A stretch of 64,000 nucleotides of DNA from Pseudocitrobacter cyperus (GTDB lineage: Bacteria > Pseudomonadota > Gammaproteobacteria > Enterobacterales > Enterobacteriaceae): contig NZ_JAYMYY010000001.1 in the NCBI RefSeq assembly GCF_039889165.1, positions 248,001 to 312,000 on the forward strand. The letters are read 5' to 3'. The position numbers and the translations under genes are program-made. Shown one piece after another: positions 26,901-35,779 of this stretch (the stretch's first letter is position 1; every line of letters begins with the position of its first letter). The notes under the pieces were generated by a model, which worked only from the letters and a program-made list of their open reading frames with translations, did not search any database and was not told where the DNA came from.

Positions 26901-28186
26901 AATGCTGTCGCTCCCTTGATGCCGTCTTTCAGTAAATTCATCAGGCCGATTTTTTTCATGTGTGACATCACCATTTTGCGAACTGGCTGATTAGCGCGGC
27001 CGTCAATGGTAAACATATCGTTCATGATGTCCGCCAGCATCTGCGGGTACTGGCTGAACAGGCGCGGATTTTCCATCAGCGCAGGTAGTTTGCGAAAATG
27101 CTGCATATCGCGGATAACGCAGCCCTGTTCCAGCGCGCTTTTGTATGCTGACAATGTGCCCGAAGAGAAGTCCTGCTGCGCTTTTGCGGCAATTGCCGTG
27201 TTGGCCGCCGCTTCGGCAGACGCGATAGCTAAGTCCATCCCGCGCACCGTATAGCCGAGGTTCAGGCAAAAACCGGCGGCATCGCCGACAATCATCACTC
27301 CATTGCCAAAGAGTTGCGGCACCATCGCCATTCCGCCCTCAGGCACCATATGCGCCGAATATTCGAGCAGTTTTCCTCCCTTGATAAGAGGGCGAATATC
27401 AGGATGCTGTTTAAAATCTTCCAGCATCTGCGGTACGCTCTTTTTCGCATGGGCCATATCGCCCAGCCCGCATGCCAGCCCAAGCGAGACGGAGTCCTGG
27501 TTGGTATAAAGAAAGCCGCCGCCCATCAGACCATTCGAAGGTGAACCTGCGAACAACCAGGCCGCCCCCTCATTTTCGTTGAGATTGAAGCGATCTTCGA
27601 TTTGAGCCGCAGAGAGGGCGATCACCTCTTTCACGCCAACGGCGTAGTGATGTGGCGATGGGGTCGGCACCATACCAAGCGAACGGCCTAACAAGGAATT
27701 GACGCCATCCGCCAGAATGACCACGTTGGCTTCAAGCACATCATCCCCGGCCTGTACACCGCAGACCTGGCCGCCTTCCTGAATCAATGCATCAACGCGA
27801 ACGCCGGGAATAAACTGCGCGCCAGCCTCTTCTGCCTGCGCCATTAGCCAGGGGTCGAAGCGGTTGCGTAGCACTGTCCAGCAATCCTGCGCGGGTGAGT
27901 CCGGTCTTTGGCGATGAAAATCGAGTGTGACCGCGCTGTCGTCGGTCATAAAGGCGATCTTTTCACGGGTAACTTTGCGCTCAAGGGGAGCATGTTGCGC
28001 AAAACCGGGCATAATATTTTCGAGGCTATGGGCGTACAAACGTCCCCCGGTCATATTTTTGCTGCCTGCTTGATTGCCACGCTCAATGACCAGAACATCC
28101 AGCCCCGCTTTCGCCATCACATAAGCCGCCACCGAACCCGCGACGCCGGCGCCTACCACGATGGCATCAAATTTCTCATCCGACAT
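26897..28186 (-). CDS. ydiS: FixC-like flavoprotein YdiS
   Basis: 429 residues, the E. coli length. N-terminal FAD-binding motif VVGAGVAGSVAAYVMAKAG and a second nucleotide motif MIVGDAAGFCLNLGYTVRGMD. Belongs to the ETF-quinone oxidoreductase/FixC group, taking electrons from the flavoprotein YdiQ-YdiR towards quinone, with YdiT. GGAAGGGAG lies 8 bases upstream of the start. Confidence 0.95.
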   Translation of the reverse strand: MSDEKFDAIVVGAGVAGSVAAYVMAKAGLDVLVIERGNQAGSKNMTGGRLYAHSLENIMPGFAQHAPLERKVTREKIAFMTDDSAVTLDFHRQRPDSPAQDCWTVLRNRFDPWLMAQAEEAGAQFIPGVRVDALIQEGGQVCGVQAGDDVLEANVVILADGVNSLLGRSLGMVPTPSPHHYAVGVKEVIALSAAQIEDRFNLNENEGAAWLFAGSPSNGLMGGGFLYTNQDSVSLGLACGLGDMAHAKKSVPQMLEDFKQHPDIRPLIKGGKLLEYSAHMVPEGGMAMVPQLFGNGVMIVGDAAGFCLNLGYTVRGMDLAIASAEAAANTAIAAKAQQDFSSGTLSAYKSALEQGCVIRDMQHFRKLPALMENPRLFSQYPQMLADIMNDMFTIDGRANQPVRKMVMSHMKKIGLMNLLKDGIKGATAL

Positions 28187-28221
28187 ATTTATTCTCCCTT
28201 CCTGCTGTCGTCGCCTGGGAA

Positions 28222-29154
28222 TTAACGCAGATGGGCGATCAGTGACGGAACGACCTTGTAGATATCGCCCACCAGCCCGTAATCGGCATAGCTGAAGATG
28301 GGCGCGTTTTTATCTTTATTGATAGCGACGATGACTTTCGCGCCGTTTCCCCCCACCATGTGCTGAATTTGTCCGGAAATACCCAGCGCCAGATAGAGAT
28401 CAGATTTCAACAGGACGCCGGATACCCCGATGTAACGTTCGCGCTCCATCCAGTTTTCCCCTTCGGCAATAGGGCGGGAACAGCCCACTTCCGCACCCAA
28501 TGCGGCAGCCAGCTCTCGTACCATCGCCAGATCGTCCTGCGCGACCAGGCCGCGTCCCACACCGACCACGCGCTTCGCTTTACTGAGATCCACGCTGCTG
28601 AGTGACCTGGCGCGGCGTTCCAGACAAAGAATTTCATGACGCGGGGCAACCCGGACGGCGTTAACCACCGGGCAGCGGTGCGCGGGATTTGCCACGACAG
28701 GTTCCATCACGCCCGGAGCGAGGGTAATGATGGTCATTGGTGTATTCAGTTTCTCTTTACCAAAGGCCAGACCACCGTACATACGGTGTTCGGCATACAC
28801 CGTGCCGTTGTCGATATTGACCGATGTGGCATCATTAACCAGGGCTGCATTCAGCAGAACGCTCAGGCGAACGCCGAGCGCTTTGCAGCGCCGGGTGGCC
28901 GACATCAATAACAGCCCGTTGCCTTTCTCGTTGAGTAAACTGACAATGGTTTCAGCATAATTTTCAATTCGTTGCAGGTCATTACTGCTATCCAGCACAA
29001 TAATGCCATTCGGGGCAAGTGCGGTAACGTGCGCAATATGTTCGGCAGTCACGATGGCAAAAACCTGCTGCCCCCACTGGCGAGCGCCTGCCATTAATTC
29101 TGCATAGCGCTCAACATTGTCGCTGAATACCCAGACGTGGGTTAATTGGCTCAT
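28222..29154 (-). CDS. ydiR: Electron transfer flavoprotein alpha subunit YdiR
   Basis: 310 residues of the FixB/EtfA family (E. coli 312). The C-terminal FAD domain has VVGVGRGLV, GCSRPIAEGENWMERERYIG and LALGISGQIQHMVG, typical of ETF alpha. Partners with YdiQ to accept electrons from an acyl-CoA dehydrogenase, likely YdiO. Located directly after ydiQ with a 19-bp gap. Confidence 0.95.
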   Translation of the reverse strand: MSQLTHVWVFSDNVERYAELMAGARQWGQQVFAIVTAEHIAHVTALAPNGIIVLDSSNDLQRIENYAETIVSLLNEKGNGLLLMSATRRCKALGVRLSVLLNAALVNDATSVNIDNGTVYAEHRMYGGLAFGKEKLNTPMTIITLAPGVMEPVVANPAHRCPVVNAVRVAPRHEILCLERRARSLSSVDLSKAKRVVGVGRGLVAQDDLAMVRELAAALGAEVGCSRPIAEGENWMERERYIGVSGVLLKSDLYLALGISGQIQHMVGGNGAKVIVAINKDKNAPIFSYADYGLVGDIYKVVPSLIAHLR

Positions 29155-29173
29155 GATCTTTTCTCCGTTGGGT

Positions 29174-29938
29174 TCAGTTCAGGGCTTTCTTCAGATGCTC
29201 AGCCAGTTCGGCAATGGCTTCCGGGGAGTCGTTATCCAGCATGATGTGCCGGCGTTCCGCCTGTGGCGGTACACTGATTTCGACAAGCTCCGCCTGCAGC
29301 GTTTCCTGATGCCAGTCGATATCGTTTGCTGTCCACTGGATGACGGGTTTTTTGCCTGCACCGAGGATGGCCTTCATGGAGGGGATACGCGGTGCGTTGA
29401 TGTCTGAGGTGACGCAAATCACGGCGGGGAGGGGGAGCGAGATCACTTCTATATCGTCTTCGAGCGTGCGTTCAACGATAATGCTGTCGCCCTTGCGTTG
29501 TATATTGCTTACCGCATTGACGGCGGGGATCTGCAGATATTCCCCTGCCAGCAGGCCCACCTGCTGGGCATAGAAATCGCCGGATCCTTCTCCGAATATG
29601 AGCAGGTCGAAGCCAATTTTTTCGACGGCGGCGACAAGGGCGCGGGCGGTTTCTTTCGGCAGTGCATGTTCCAGGTGGTTATCCTGAACCATGTACAGTG
29701 CATGCGGCCCCCGGGAGAGTATATCTTTGCGCACTTTCGAGTTTTGCAGCAGCGAACCGCCGACGGTCAACGCCGCAATCTCATCTTCATCGCCAGCCAG
29801 TTGTGCTGCAGCCTCAATGGCATTCAAATCGAACTGGCTGATTTTCGCATCGGCGTTGTCAAAACTGAGCGCCCGTTCAGGGGTAATAACAATATCCTGT
29901 TCCTCAGGAACCAGCTTAAAACAGGTAACTATTTTCAT
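29174..29938 (-). CDS. ydiQ: Electron transfer flavoprotein beta subunit YdiQ
   Basis: 254 residues of the FixA/EtfB family. The AMP-binding/recognition-loop region around DLLIFGEGSGDFYAQQVGLLAGEYLQIPAVNAV is well preserved. First gene of the ydiQRST-fadK unit; GGAGATGCC precedes the ATG. Confidence 0.95.
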   Translation of the reverse strand: MKIVTCFKLVPEEQDIVITPERALSFDNADAKISQFDLNAIEAAAQLAGDEDEIAALTVGGSLLQNSKVRKDILSRGPHALYMVQDNHLEHALPKETARALVAAVEKIGFDLLIFGEGSGDFYAQQVGLLAGEYLQIPAVNAVSNIQRKGDSIIVERTLEDDIEVISLPLPAVICVTSDINAPRIPSMKAILGAGKKPVIQWTANDIDWHQETLQAELVEISVPPQAERRHIMLDNDSPEAIAELAEHLKKALN

Positions 29939-30254
29939 GGCATCTCCTTTGAGCCTCGAGCTGAAGACACAATTGCGGCCTGCAGCGGCGAAATAGAAAT
30001 TTGGACTGGAAATAGTGTGCGGCAGCGCGAGCAGAGTTTCGACATGTCAAGCTGTTTTCATTACCAATAATCTTGCAAAAAAATTGCGAGCAACTGAACA
30101 AAATAAAATGATGTCATTATTTTCGGTGAGGGAGGACGTATTATCTTGCATGCCAGGCTAATAATCTTGTTTTGTGGGGAAACAGAGGAGTTGTGCAAGG
30201 CGAAATCTCGCTCTATGTTATCCCTAATATTTTGCACAGGATGGTTCGCAACCA
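29939..30254. other. Divergent control region between ydiQ and ydiP
   Basis: 316 bp without a gene. It must hold promoters for both directions. A TTGACATG at 30039-30046 (minus strand) is a possible -35 for ydiQ, with no good -10 at standard spacing. The stretch 30080-30135 is AT-rich. I found no clear repeated site for the AraC-type YdiP. Confidence 0.45.
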
Positions 30255-31172
30255 GTGGAGGTTATTATGTATCAACGTTGCTTTGATAATGTTATGGAAA
30301 ATATTTTTGAACAGGGAAAAATGCCACGACTCTCACGTTTTGTTATCAGTGATGACCCAAAATGGGAATCTGGTCATCATGTTCATGATAATGAAACGGA
30401 ACTTATTTATGTCAAAAAAGGCGTTGCCCGTTTAATTATCGACTCTTCCCTGTATGTTGCCCATGCTGACGATATCGTGGTGGTGGAAAAAGGGCGACTA
30501 CACGCTGTGGCCTCCGATATCAATGCGCCCGCGACCACTTACACATGCGCGCTGCATGGTTTTCGTTTACGTGGCTGGGAGGAAAATCAGCTACTGCAGC
30601 CTCACTCCTGCCCGGTAGCCTCGGTGGTACAGGGAAAGGAGGTAATCAAAAGTATTTTTGACGAGCTAAGCGTGTTGTTACCACAAAGTCATAATCTTCC
30701 TTCCCTGCATGATGCATTTGCCTATACGCTGACTGTTTTATTTTACGAAAATTTCAAGAATGTCTATCGCTCTGAGCAAGGGGTAATCAGAAAAGATATT
30801 CTGATAAAAGATATTCTGGTTTATCTTAATAATAATTATCGAGAGAAAATAACGTTAGGTAATTTATCGAAGAAGTTTCGTGCCAGTGTTAGTTATATTT
30901 GTCATGAGTTCACTAAAGAGTATCACATTTCGCCAATAAATTATGTTATCCAGCGGCGAATGACGGAGGCGAAATTTTCACTGACAAATACCGATTTCTC
31001 CCTGGCGGAGATTTCAGTTCAGGTAGGTTATGAAAATGTCGACCATTTTACCAAATTATTTCAGCGTCACGTAGGATGCTCTCCGAGTGATTATCGGAAG
31101 CAATTTAAAAATTATATGGCTGAGTCAGCCCATTATTCGGGTCATTGCGGGCAATCTCCGCTGTTTATGTAA
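30255..31172 (+). CDS. ydiP: AraC-family regulator YdiP
   Basis: 305 residues (E. coli YdiP 303). N-terminal cupin-like sensor domain (HHVHDNETELIYVKKG), linker, and a C-terminal pair of helix-turn-helices from about 200: KITLGNLSKKFRASVSYICHEFTK and FSLAEISVQVGYENVDHFTKLFQRHVGCSPSDYRK, the AraC/XylS signature. Its placement between the ydiQRST and ydiO-ydiF units suggests it controls them; the inducer is unknown. Codon use is more AT-rich than in its neighbours, as is common for regulators. Confidence 0.93.
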   Translation: MEVIMYQRCFDNVMENIFEQGKMPRLSRFVISDDPKWESGHHVHDNETELIYVKKGVARLIIDSSLYVAHADDIVVVEKGRLHAVASDINAPATTYTCALHGFRLRGWEENQLLQPHSCPVASVVQGKEVIKSIFDELSVLLPQSHNLPSLHDAFAYTLTVLFYENFKNVYRSEQGVIRKDILIKDILVYLNNNYREKITLGNLSKKFRASVSYICHEFTKEYHISPINYVIQRRMTEAKFSLTNTDFSLAEISVQVGYENVDHFTKLFQRHVGCSPSDYRKQFKNYMAESAHYSGHCGQSPLFM

Positions 31173-31175
31173 AAT

Positions 31176-31204
31176 AAGGCGCGCAGTCGCGTACTGCGCG
31201 CCTT
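31176..31204. terminator. Bidirectional terminator between ydiP and ydiO
   Basis: A perfect 12-bp stem: AAGGCGCGCAGT, loop CGCGT, ACTGCGCGCCTT, between convergent stops. Confidence 0.82.
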
Positions 31205-31209
31205 GCCAT

Positions 31210-32361
31210 TTATTTGTTCTGGTAATCTTTCAGGATTTGTCGACCTGCTACGTAGATCATGATTTCGTCGGTGCCGCCGCCGATACGTTCGCAACGAACA
31301 TCACGCCAGAAGCGGGAGACACGCGCCTCATCCGTATACCCCAGCCCGCCCATAATTTGAATCGCATCGTCAATCACTTCCATGGCGGTGCGCGCGCAAT
31401 GAAGTTTCGCCAGCGCTGCACTGGTGCGCAACGACTGTTCCTGATCCGCCTGCCAGGCGACCTTTAGCACCATATTGCGCATGTTTTCTATTTTAATCGC
31501 CATCAGGGCCAGCTTTTCCTGGATCATCTGATTATGACCAATCGGTTTTCCAAAGGCGATGCGCTGATTGGCATAGCGGGCAGCGTCTTCGAATGCGCAT
31601 TCGGCAAAGCCGGTACTGCGGGCTGCGTTAATTAGGCGCTCCATTTCAAAGTTGTACATCACATTGAGGAAGCCCATGCCTTCTTCGCCAACCATATCGC
31701 TTTCATCGACCTCGACATCGTCGAGATAGACTTCGCAAGTACTCAGCATGTGCCAGCCGATTTTGTGCAGAGGATTTATTTTAATCCCCGGTTTGCTGGA
31801 ATCCACCCACCAGAGGGTGAAAGCTTTTTTCGGATCTTTCGGCTCAGGATCGCGCGCCAGCACCAACATGTAGGGGTACTCCTTCGCCCCGGTAATAAAG
31901 GTTTTCTGGCCGTTCAGATAAACTTTGCCATTTTTACGGGTGTAGCGGGTGGTGGCGCTATTATTGTCAGAACCCGCCCCCGGTTCGGTTAATGCCAGCG
32001 CGTAAGCGGGGTCGCCGGTCTCCAGCGTGCTTTCCGCGGTTTTGCGGAGTTGCTCGGGGGAGCCGAAACGGCGCATGCTGTGAATACACTGGCCATTGGT
32101 GATGAGAAAGGCTGGCGCGCCGCATTTAGACACTTCCATCAGCGCCAGCATCTGGGTGACATAATCTGCCGGAATACCGCCGAACTCTTCCGGCACACCA
32201 AGCAGGGAGATACCGTTTTCGGCCAGCGCCTGCATAAACTCGCGGGGGTAGGTACCTGTTTGATCGCAGGTGCGGAAGTATTCTTCCGGGAAATGCGTGG
32301 TGATCAGTTCACGAATGCTGGCAAGTAACAATTCCTGCTCTTCGGTTAAAGCAAAATCCAT
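31210..32361 (-). CDS. ydiO: Acyl-CoA dehydrogenase YdiO
   Basis: 383 residues, almost identical in pattern to E. coli YdiO. FAD-dependent acyl-CoA dehydrogenase family: LTEPGAGSDNNSATT and the C-terminal QIMGGLGYTDEARVSRFWRDVR signatures are intact. Predicted to make the enoyl-CoA bond in anaerobic fatty-acid breakdown, passing electrons to YdiQ-YdiR. The start at 32361 (MDFALTEEQELL) matches E. coli; upstream in-frame codons are not supported. ydiF ends... on the same strand four bases before, so the two are co-transcribed. Confidence 0.95.
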   Translation of the reverse strand: MDFALTEEQELLLASIRELITTHFPEEYFRTCDQTGTYPREFMQALAENGISLLGVPEEFGGIPADYVTQMLALMEVSKCGAPAFLITNGQCIHSMRRFGSPEQLRKTAESTLETGDPAYALALTEPGAGSDNNSATTRYTRKNGKVYLNGQKTFITGAKEYPYMLVLARDPEPKDPKKAFTLWWVDSSKPGIKINPLHKIGWHMLSTCEVYLDDVEVDESDMVGEEGMGFLNVMYNFEMERLINAARSTGFAECAFEDAARYANQRIAFGKPIGHNQMIQEKLALMAIKIENMRNMVLKVAWQADQEQSLRTSAALAKLHCARTAMEVIDDAIQIMGGLGYTDEARVSRFWRDVRCERIGGGTDEIMIYVAGRQILKDYQNK

Positions 32362-32365
32362 CTTC

Positions 32366-33970
32366 TTACTCCTTCTCGTTGCTCGATTCCGGCAATACAA
32401 AGCCCATTGCTGCATCGATAAATAATCGTTTATCCATCATTTTCAGGTCAGGCGAAATAACCGGGACAAAATCCATTCGACCGAGAATGTCTTTTTCCAG
32501 ATCGGCGCCAGGGGCAATCTCAATTAAGTGCAGACCATCCTCTTTCAACGTGAATACGGCACGTTCAGTGATATAACGCACGTCCAGCCCGCGTTCGAGG
32601 GCAATTTTCCCGCTGAAGGTAATTTCGGGTAGTTCACGGATAAATTTATTCACCCGACCTTCCTGAAGAATATTTAATTTGCCGTCGGCAATTTCTGTCT
32701 TCAGGCTGCCTGCGGTTAACGTTCCGCAGAACACAATTTTCTTTGAGGTGGCGCTGATATCAATAAAACCGCCGGTGCCCATGATTTTGCCGTTGAATTT
32801 ATGCACGCCGACGTTGCCGTGGCTGTCAACCTCAGCAAAGCTCAGGTAACAGACATCCAGGCCGCCGCCGTGGTAGAAGTCAAACTGCGAGGTCATATCC
32901 AGAATGGCGCGAGTATTGACGTTGGCGCCAAAGGCGATGCCCTGCGAGGTGATCCCACCGATGGGGCCGGTTTCTACTGTCAGGATAAAGTCATCCGCGC
33001 AGCCTTCTTCACGCGCGACCAGCCCGATGCCGTCGGCAATGCCAACGCCGACATTACCGACCGCGCCTTTACGCATTTCAAACAGGGCGCGACGGGCGAC
33101 CAGCTTACGTTGATTCAGGGGGAGGGTGAGTTTGGTACTGTCGTCGAGGGTAAAATCGCCGGAGATAAATCGGTTCACCGGCGCGCCGCCGTAGAGCTGC
33201 GTCTGCTCAGAGTCTACCACCACAATATCCACCAGATAACCGGGAATGCGCACGGATTTTGGATGCAGGGTGGCTTTTTTCACCATTTTTTGCACCTGCA
33301 TCATGACGATGCCGCCGTTGTTATGTACCGCCTGAGCCAGTACCAGCGCATCCAGATACATCACTTCATCTTCAAAGGAGGCATAGCCTTCGCTATCGCA
33401 GGTGGTGGCGCGGATAAAGGCGATAGTCGGCGCGATGGCTTTGTAGTAGAGATACTCTTTGTTCTCAATTTCGACCACTTTAATCAGGTCTTCTTTGGTC
33501 ATTTCGTTGAGCTTGCCACCCTGAAGGCGGGGATCAACAAAGGTGCCAATGCCGATATCGCTGATAATGCCCGGTTGGTGAGCGGCAGAGGCGCGTAGAG
33601 TCTGCGTTAATACCCCCTGTGGATAGTTATAGGCGACAATTTTATTTTGTTCGGCTAAATCAGAGATGCGCGGCGATTGTCCCCAGTGCCCGCATAACGC
33701 CCATTTCACCAGCCCCTCTTGCGCCAGCGGGCTGATACCGCGATCGGCGCGATCGCCAAGACCAGTCGGGCTGATAATGGATAAATTACGCGGCGTCTGC
33801 GTTTGCTTATATTTATCCGCCAGTGCGTTAATTAAGGTTGTGGCTTCCAGAATACCGCCGCCAGCACCCAGAATACACAGAATGTCTTCGTCTTTAATAT
33901 AATCTATCGCCTCCTGTGCAGAGAGCACAGGTACGCGTCCATTGACGCGCGGTGGTCGTCTGTTTTTCAT
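32366..33970 (-). CDS. ydiF: Acetate/acetoacetyl-CoA transferase YdiF
   Basis: 534 residues (E. coli 531). A family I CoA transferase in which the alpha and beta halves are fused; E. coli YdiF moves CoA between short-chain acids via a glutamyl-CoA intermediate. The catalytic Glu is in LTVETGPIGGITSQG. GAGGAGTAGCA places the start at 33970; an upstream in-frame start 21 codons earlier would run through the promoter region. First gene of ydiF-ydiO. Confidence 0.95.
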   Translation of the reverse strand: MKNRRPPRVNGRVPVLSAQEAIDYIKDEDILCILGAGGGILEATTLINALADKYKQTQTPRNLSIISPTGLGDRADRGISPLAQEGLVKWALCGHWGQSPRISDLAEQNKIVAYNYPQGVLTQTLRASAAHQPGIISDIGIGTFVDPRLQGGKLNEMTKEDLIKVVEIENKEYLYYKAIAPTIAFIRATTCDSEGYASFEDEVMYLDALVLAQAVHNNGGIVMMQVQKMVKKATLHPKSVRIPGYLVDIVVVDSEQTQLYGGAPVNRFISGDFTLDDSTKLTLPLNQRKLVARRALFEMRKGAVGNVGVGIADGIGLVAREEGCADDFILTVETGPIGGITSQGIAFGANVNTRAILDMTSQFDFYHGGGLDVCYLSFAEVDSHGNVGVHKFNGKIMGTGGFIDISATSKKIVFCGTLTAGSLKTEIADGKLNILQEGRVNKFIRELPEITFSGKIALERGLDVRYITERAVFTLKEDGLHLIEIAPGADLEKDILGRMDFVPVISPDLKMMDKRLFIDAAMGFVLPESSNEKE

Positions 33971-34033
33971 TGCTACTCCTCGTACAACTCCCGGGCGGGT
34001 GCTCTGTGCCGGATTAAGGGCGCAGATAGCCAT

Positions 34034-34055
34034 TGAATATTGACCTCAATATTCA
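34034..34055. promoter_or_regulatory. 22-bp palindrome upstream of ydiF
   Basis: TGAATATTGA and TCAATATTCA are perfect inverted arms with a 2-bp centre, 64 bp upstream of the ydiF start. The size and symmetry fit an operator for a dimeric regulator (TetR, MarR or LysR half-sites). I cannot name the protein. Confidence 0.55.
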
Positions 34056-34114
34056 CATTTGGGGGTTATATTTTATTGAGAGCGGGGTTTTTAATTCCCG
34101 CTAAATTTAAAAAC

Positions 34115-34873
34115 TTAAGCCTGATGCAGAATCGTTAATACCGTGCGCAGGTCGCTTACGGATATTTGCCCTGGCGCCGAGGCCTTCTTCACTGCGCCAA
34201 ATGTGGCGGCGGAACCAAAGGTTTCTCCCGCCAGGCGCGAAATAACGCCAGATTTTGCCATCGACATAGTGATAATCGGTCGATCGGCAAACTGTTCCTG
34301 CATGGCAAGCGTCGCGCTAAGCAGCGTCAGTACATCACTACGATTTTGCGGCATCAGGGCGATTTTGGGGATATCCGCACCCAGTTCCTGCATTTTACGC
34401 AGTCGCCGGACTATCTCATCCGCTGCCGGGGTCTTGTGGAAATCATGGTTGGAGATAATGACTTTCACATTTTTGCGCTGCGCGTAGTCAACCGTCGCTT
34501 TAACGAGCTCATCACCGGTATACAGTTCGAGATCGATCATATCCACCACGCCACTATCGACAGCGGTGCGATTCAGCGCAATATAAGCCTCGGTAGAGAT
34601 GGCCTGCTCGCCGCCTTCCTGTGCGCTGCGGAAGGTAAACAGCAGGGGAGTGTGTGGCATGATATCTCTGATAGCCCTGGCAGCTTCCATTACCACATCA
34701 ACAGAGTCGACATTGGCGAAATGATCCACGCGCCACTCCAGCACATCAAAGTCAGCCTCGCGATAGGCCAGCGCTTCCGCTTTGACGCTGGCGATATCTT
34801 TGCCCATCAACGACACAATGATTTTTGGCACACCTTCGCCAATAACGAGGTTCTTAACGCATACGGTTTTCAT
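34115..34873 (-). CDS. aroD: 3-dehydroquinate dehydratase, type I
   Basis: 252 residues, the E. coli length. Converts 3-dehydroquinate to 3-dehydroshikimate by a Schiff-base mechanism: Lys170 in IPKIALMP and His143 in SNHDFHKTP are present. Serves aromatic biosynthesis and, with YdiB, quinate use. Follows ydiB on the same strand after 25 bp. Confidence 0.97.
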   Translation of the reverse strand: MKTVCVKNLVIGEGVPKIIVSLMGKDIASVKAEALAYREADFDVLEWRVDHFANVDSVDVVMEAARAIRDIMPHTPLLFTFRSAQEGGEQAISTEAYIALNRTAVDSGVVDMIDLELYTGDELVKATVDYAQRKNVKVIISNHDFHKTPAADEIVRRLRKMQELGADIPKIALMPQNRSDVLTLLSATLAMQEQFADRPIITMSMAKSGVISRLAGETFGSAATFGAVKKASAPGQISVSDLRTVLTILHQA

Positions 34874-34898
34874 TGAATACCCTTTTTTATTGACAGAT

Positions 34899-35765
34899 TC
34901 AGGCGCTAAATCCCATAACCTGCTTCACATAATCCAGCGGGAAATCTTTCCCCGTCCACAGCTTGAACTGTTCAGCCCCTTGCCATAACAACATGCCGTA
35001 GCCATCGATGGTTTTGCAACCCGCTTGTTGCGCCTGTTGCAGAAGTTTTGTCATATGAGGATTGTAAACACACTCAGTGACCAGAAGATCCGGACGCAAC
35101 AGAGAGATATCGCTGATAAGTGATTCATTTTCCAGCGGTTTCATACCTACTTTAGTGCCGTTGGTTAAAATATCTGCGCTGGCGAGCGCGGCCTCGAAGG
35201 CTTGCTTATCGGCCAGGTCTGTCACTGTGACTACGCAGTGGGTGTTTTCATTAACGCGTTTTGCGAACGCCTGCGCCTTGTCGAAAAATTCGTCGCGGCG
35301 GTTAAAGATCTTAATCTCTTTCAGCCCTTCGACTGCGCCCTGAGCGCCAATCGCAGTGGAGGCGCCGCCCGCGCCCAGCAGCAGCATGGTTTTACCTTTG
35401 ATATCGAATCCGCTCTCTTTAATGGCGCGAATATGGCCCGTGCCATCGGTGTTAAAGCCCCGAAGATAGCCGTCATCATTGACAATGGTGTTGATCGCCC
35501 CAACCAGTTTGGCGGCTGGCGTCAATTCGTCAACAAATTCACACGCCAGTTGTTTATTGGGCATTGAGACGCCGGTGCCGCGCATTTTGAGTGCTTTTAG
35601 CCCTTCAATTGCTCCGGCAAAGGTGCTGTTGTCGACTTCAAAGGCCATATAGGTATAAGGCAACCCGGCTTTTTCCAGCGCCTTATTTTGCATTTCCGGC
35701 GACAGGCTGTGTCTGATGGGGTAGGCCATCAGGCCGATCAATTCATATTTAGCGGTTACGTCCAT
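34899..35765 (-). CDS. ydiB: Quinate/shikimate dehydrogenase
   Basis: 288 residues, the E. coli YdiB length. Catalytic Lys in VSMPNKQ and Asp in FNTDGTGH; Rossmann motif LLGAGGASTAIGAQG followed by FNRRDEFFDKA, whose Asp-containing loop fits YdiB's dual use of NAD and NADP. Oxidises quinate or shikimate, and stands between aroD and the carrier ydiN in one apparent operon. Confidence 0.96.
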   Translation of the reverse strand: MDVTAKYELIGLMAYPIRHSLSPEMQNKALEKAGLPYTYMAFEVDNSTFAGAIEGLKALKMRGTGVSMPNKQLACEFVDELTPAAKLVGAINTIVNDDGYLRGFNTDGTGHIRAIKESGFDIKGKTMLLLGAGGASTAIGAQGAVEGLKEIKIFNRRDEFFDKAQAFAKRVNENTHCVVTVTDLADKQAFEAALASADILTNGTKVGMKPLENESLISDISLLRPDLLVTECVYNPHMTKLLQQAQQAGCKTIDGYGMLLWQGAEQFKLWTGKDFPLDYVKQVMGFSA

Positions 35766-35779
35766 AGCATGACTCCTTT

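Noticed and set aside
30085..30125. Possible YdiP operator in the ydiQ-ydiP gap
   Set aside because: Only an imperfect AT-rich repeat (ATGATGTCAT) is visible; no direct repeats of AraC type could be defined.
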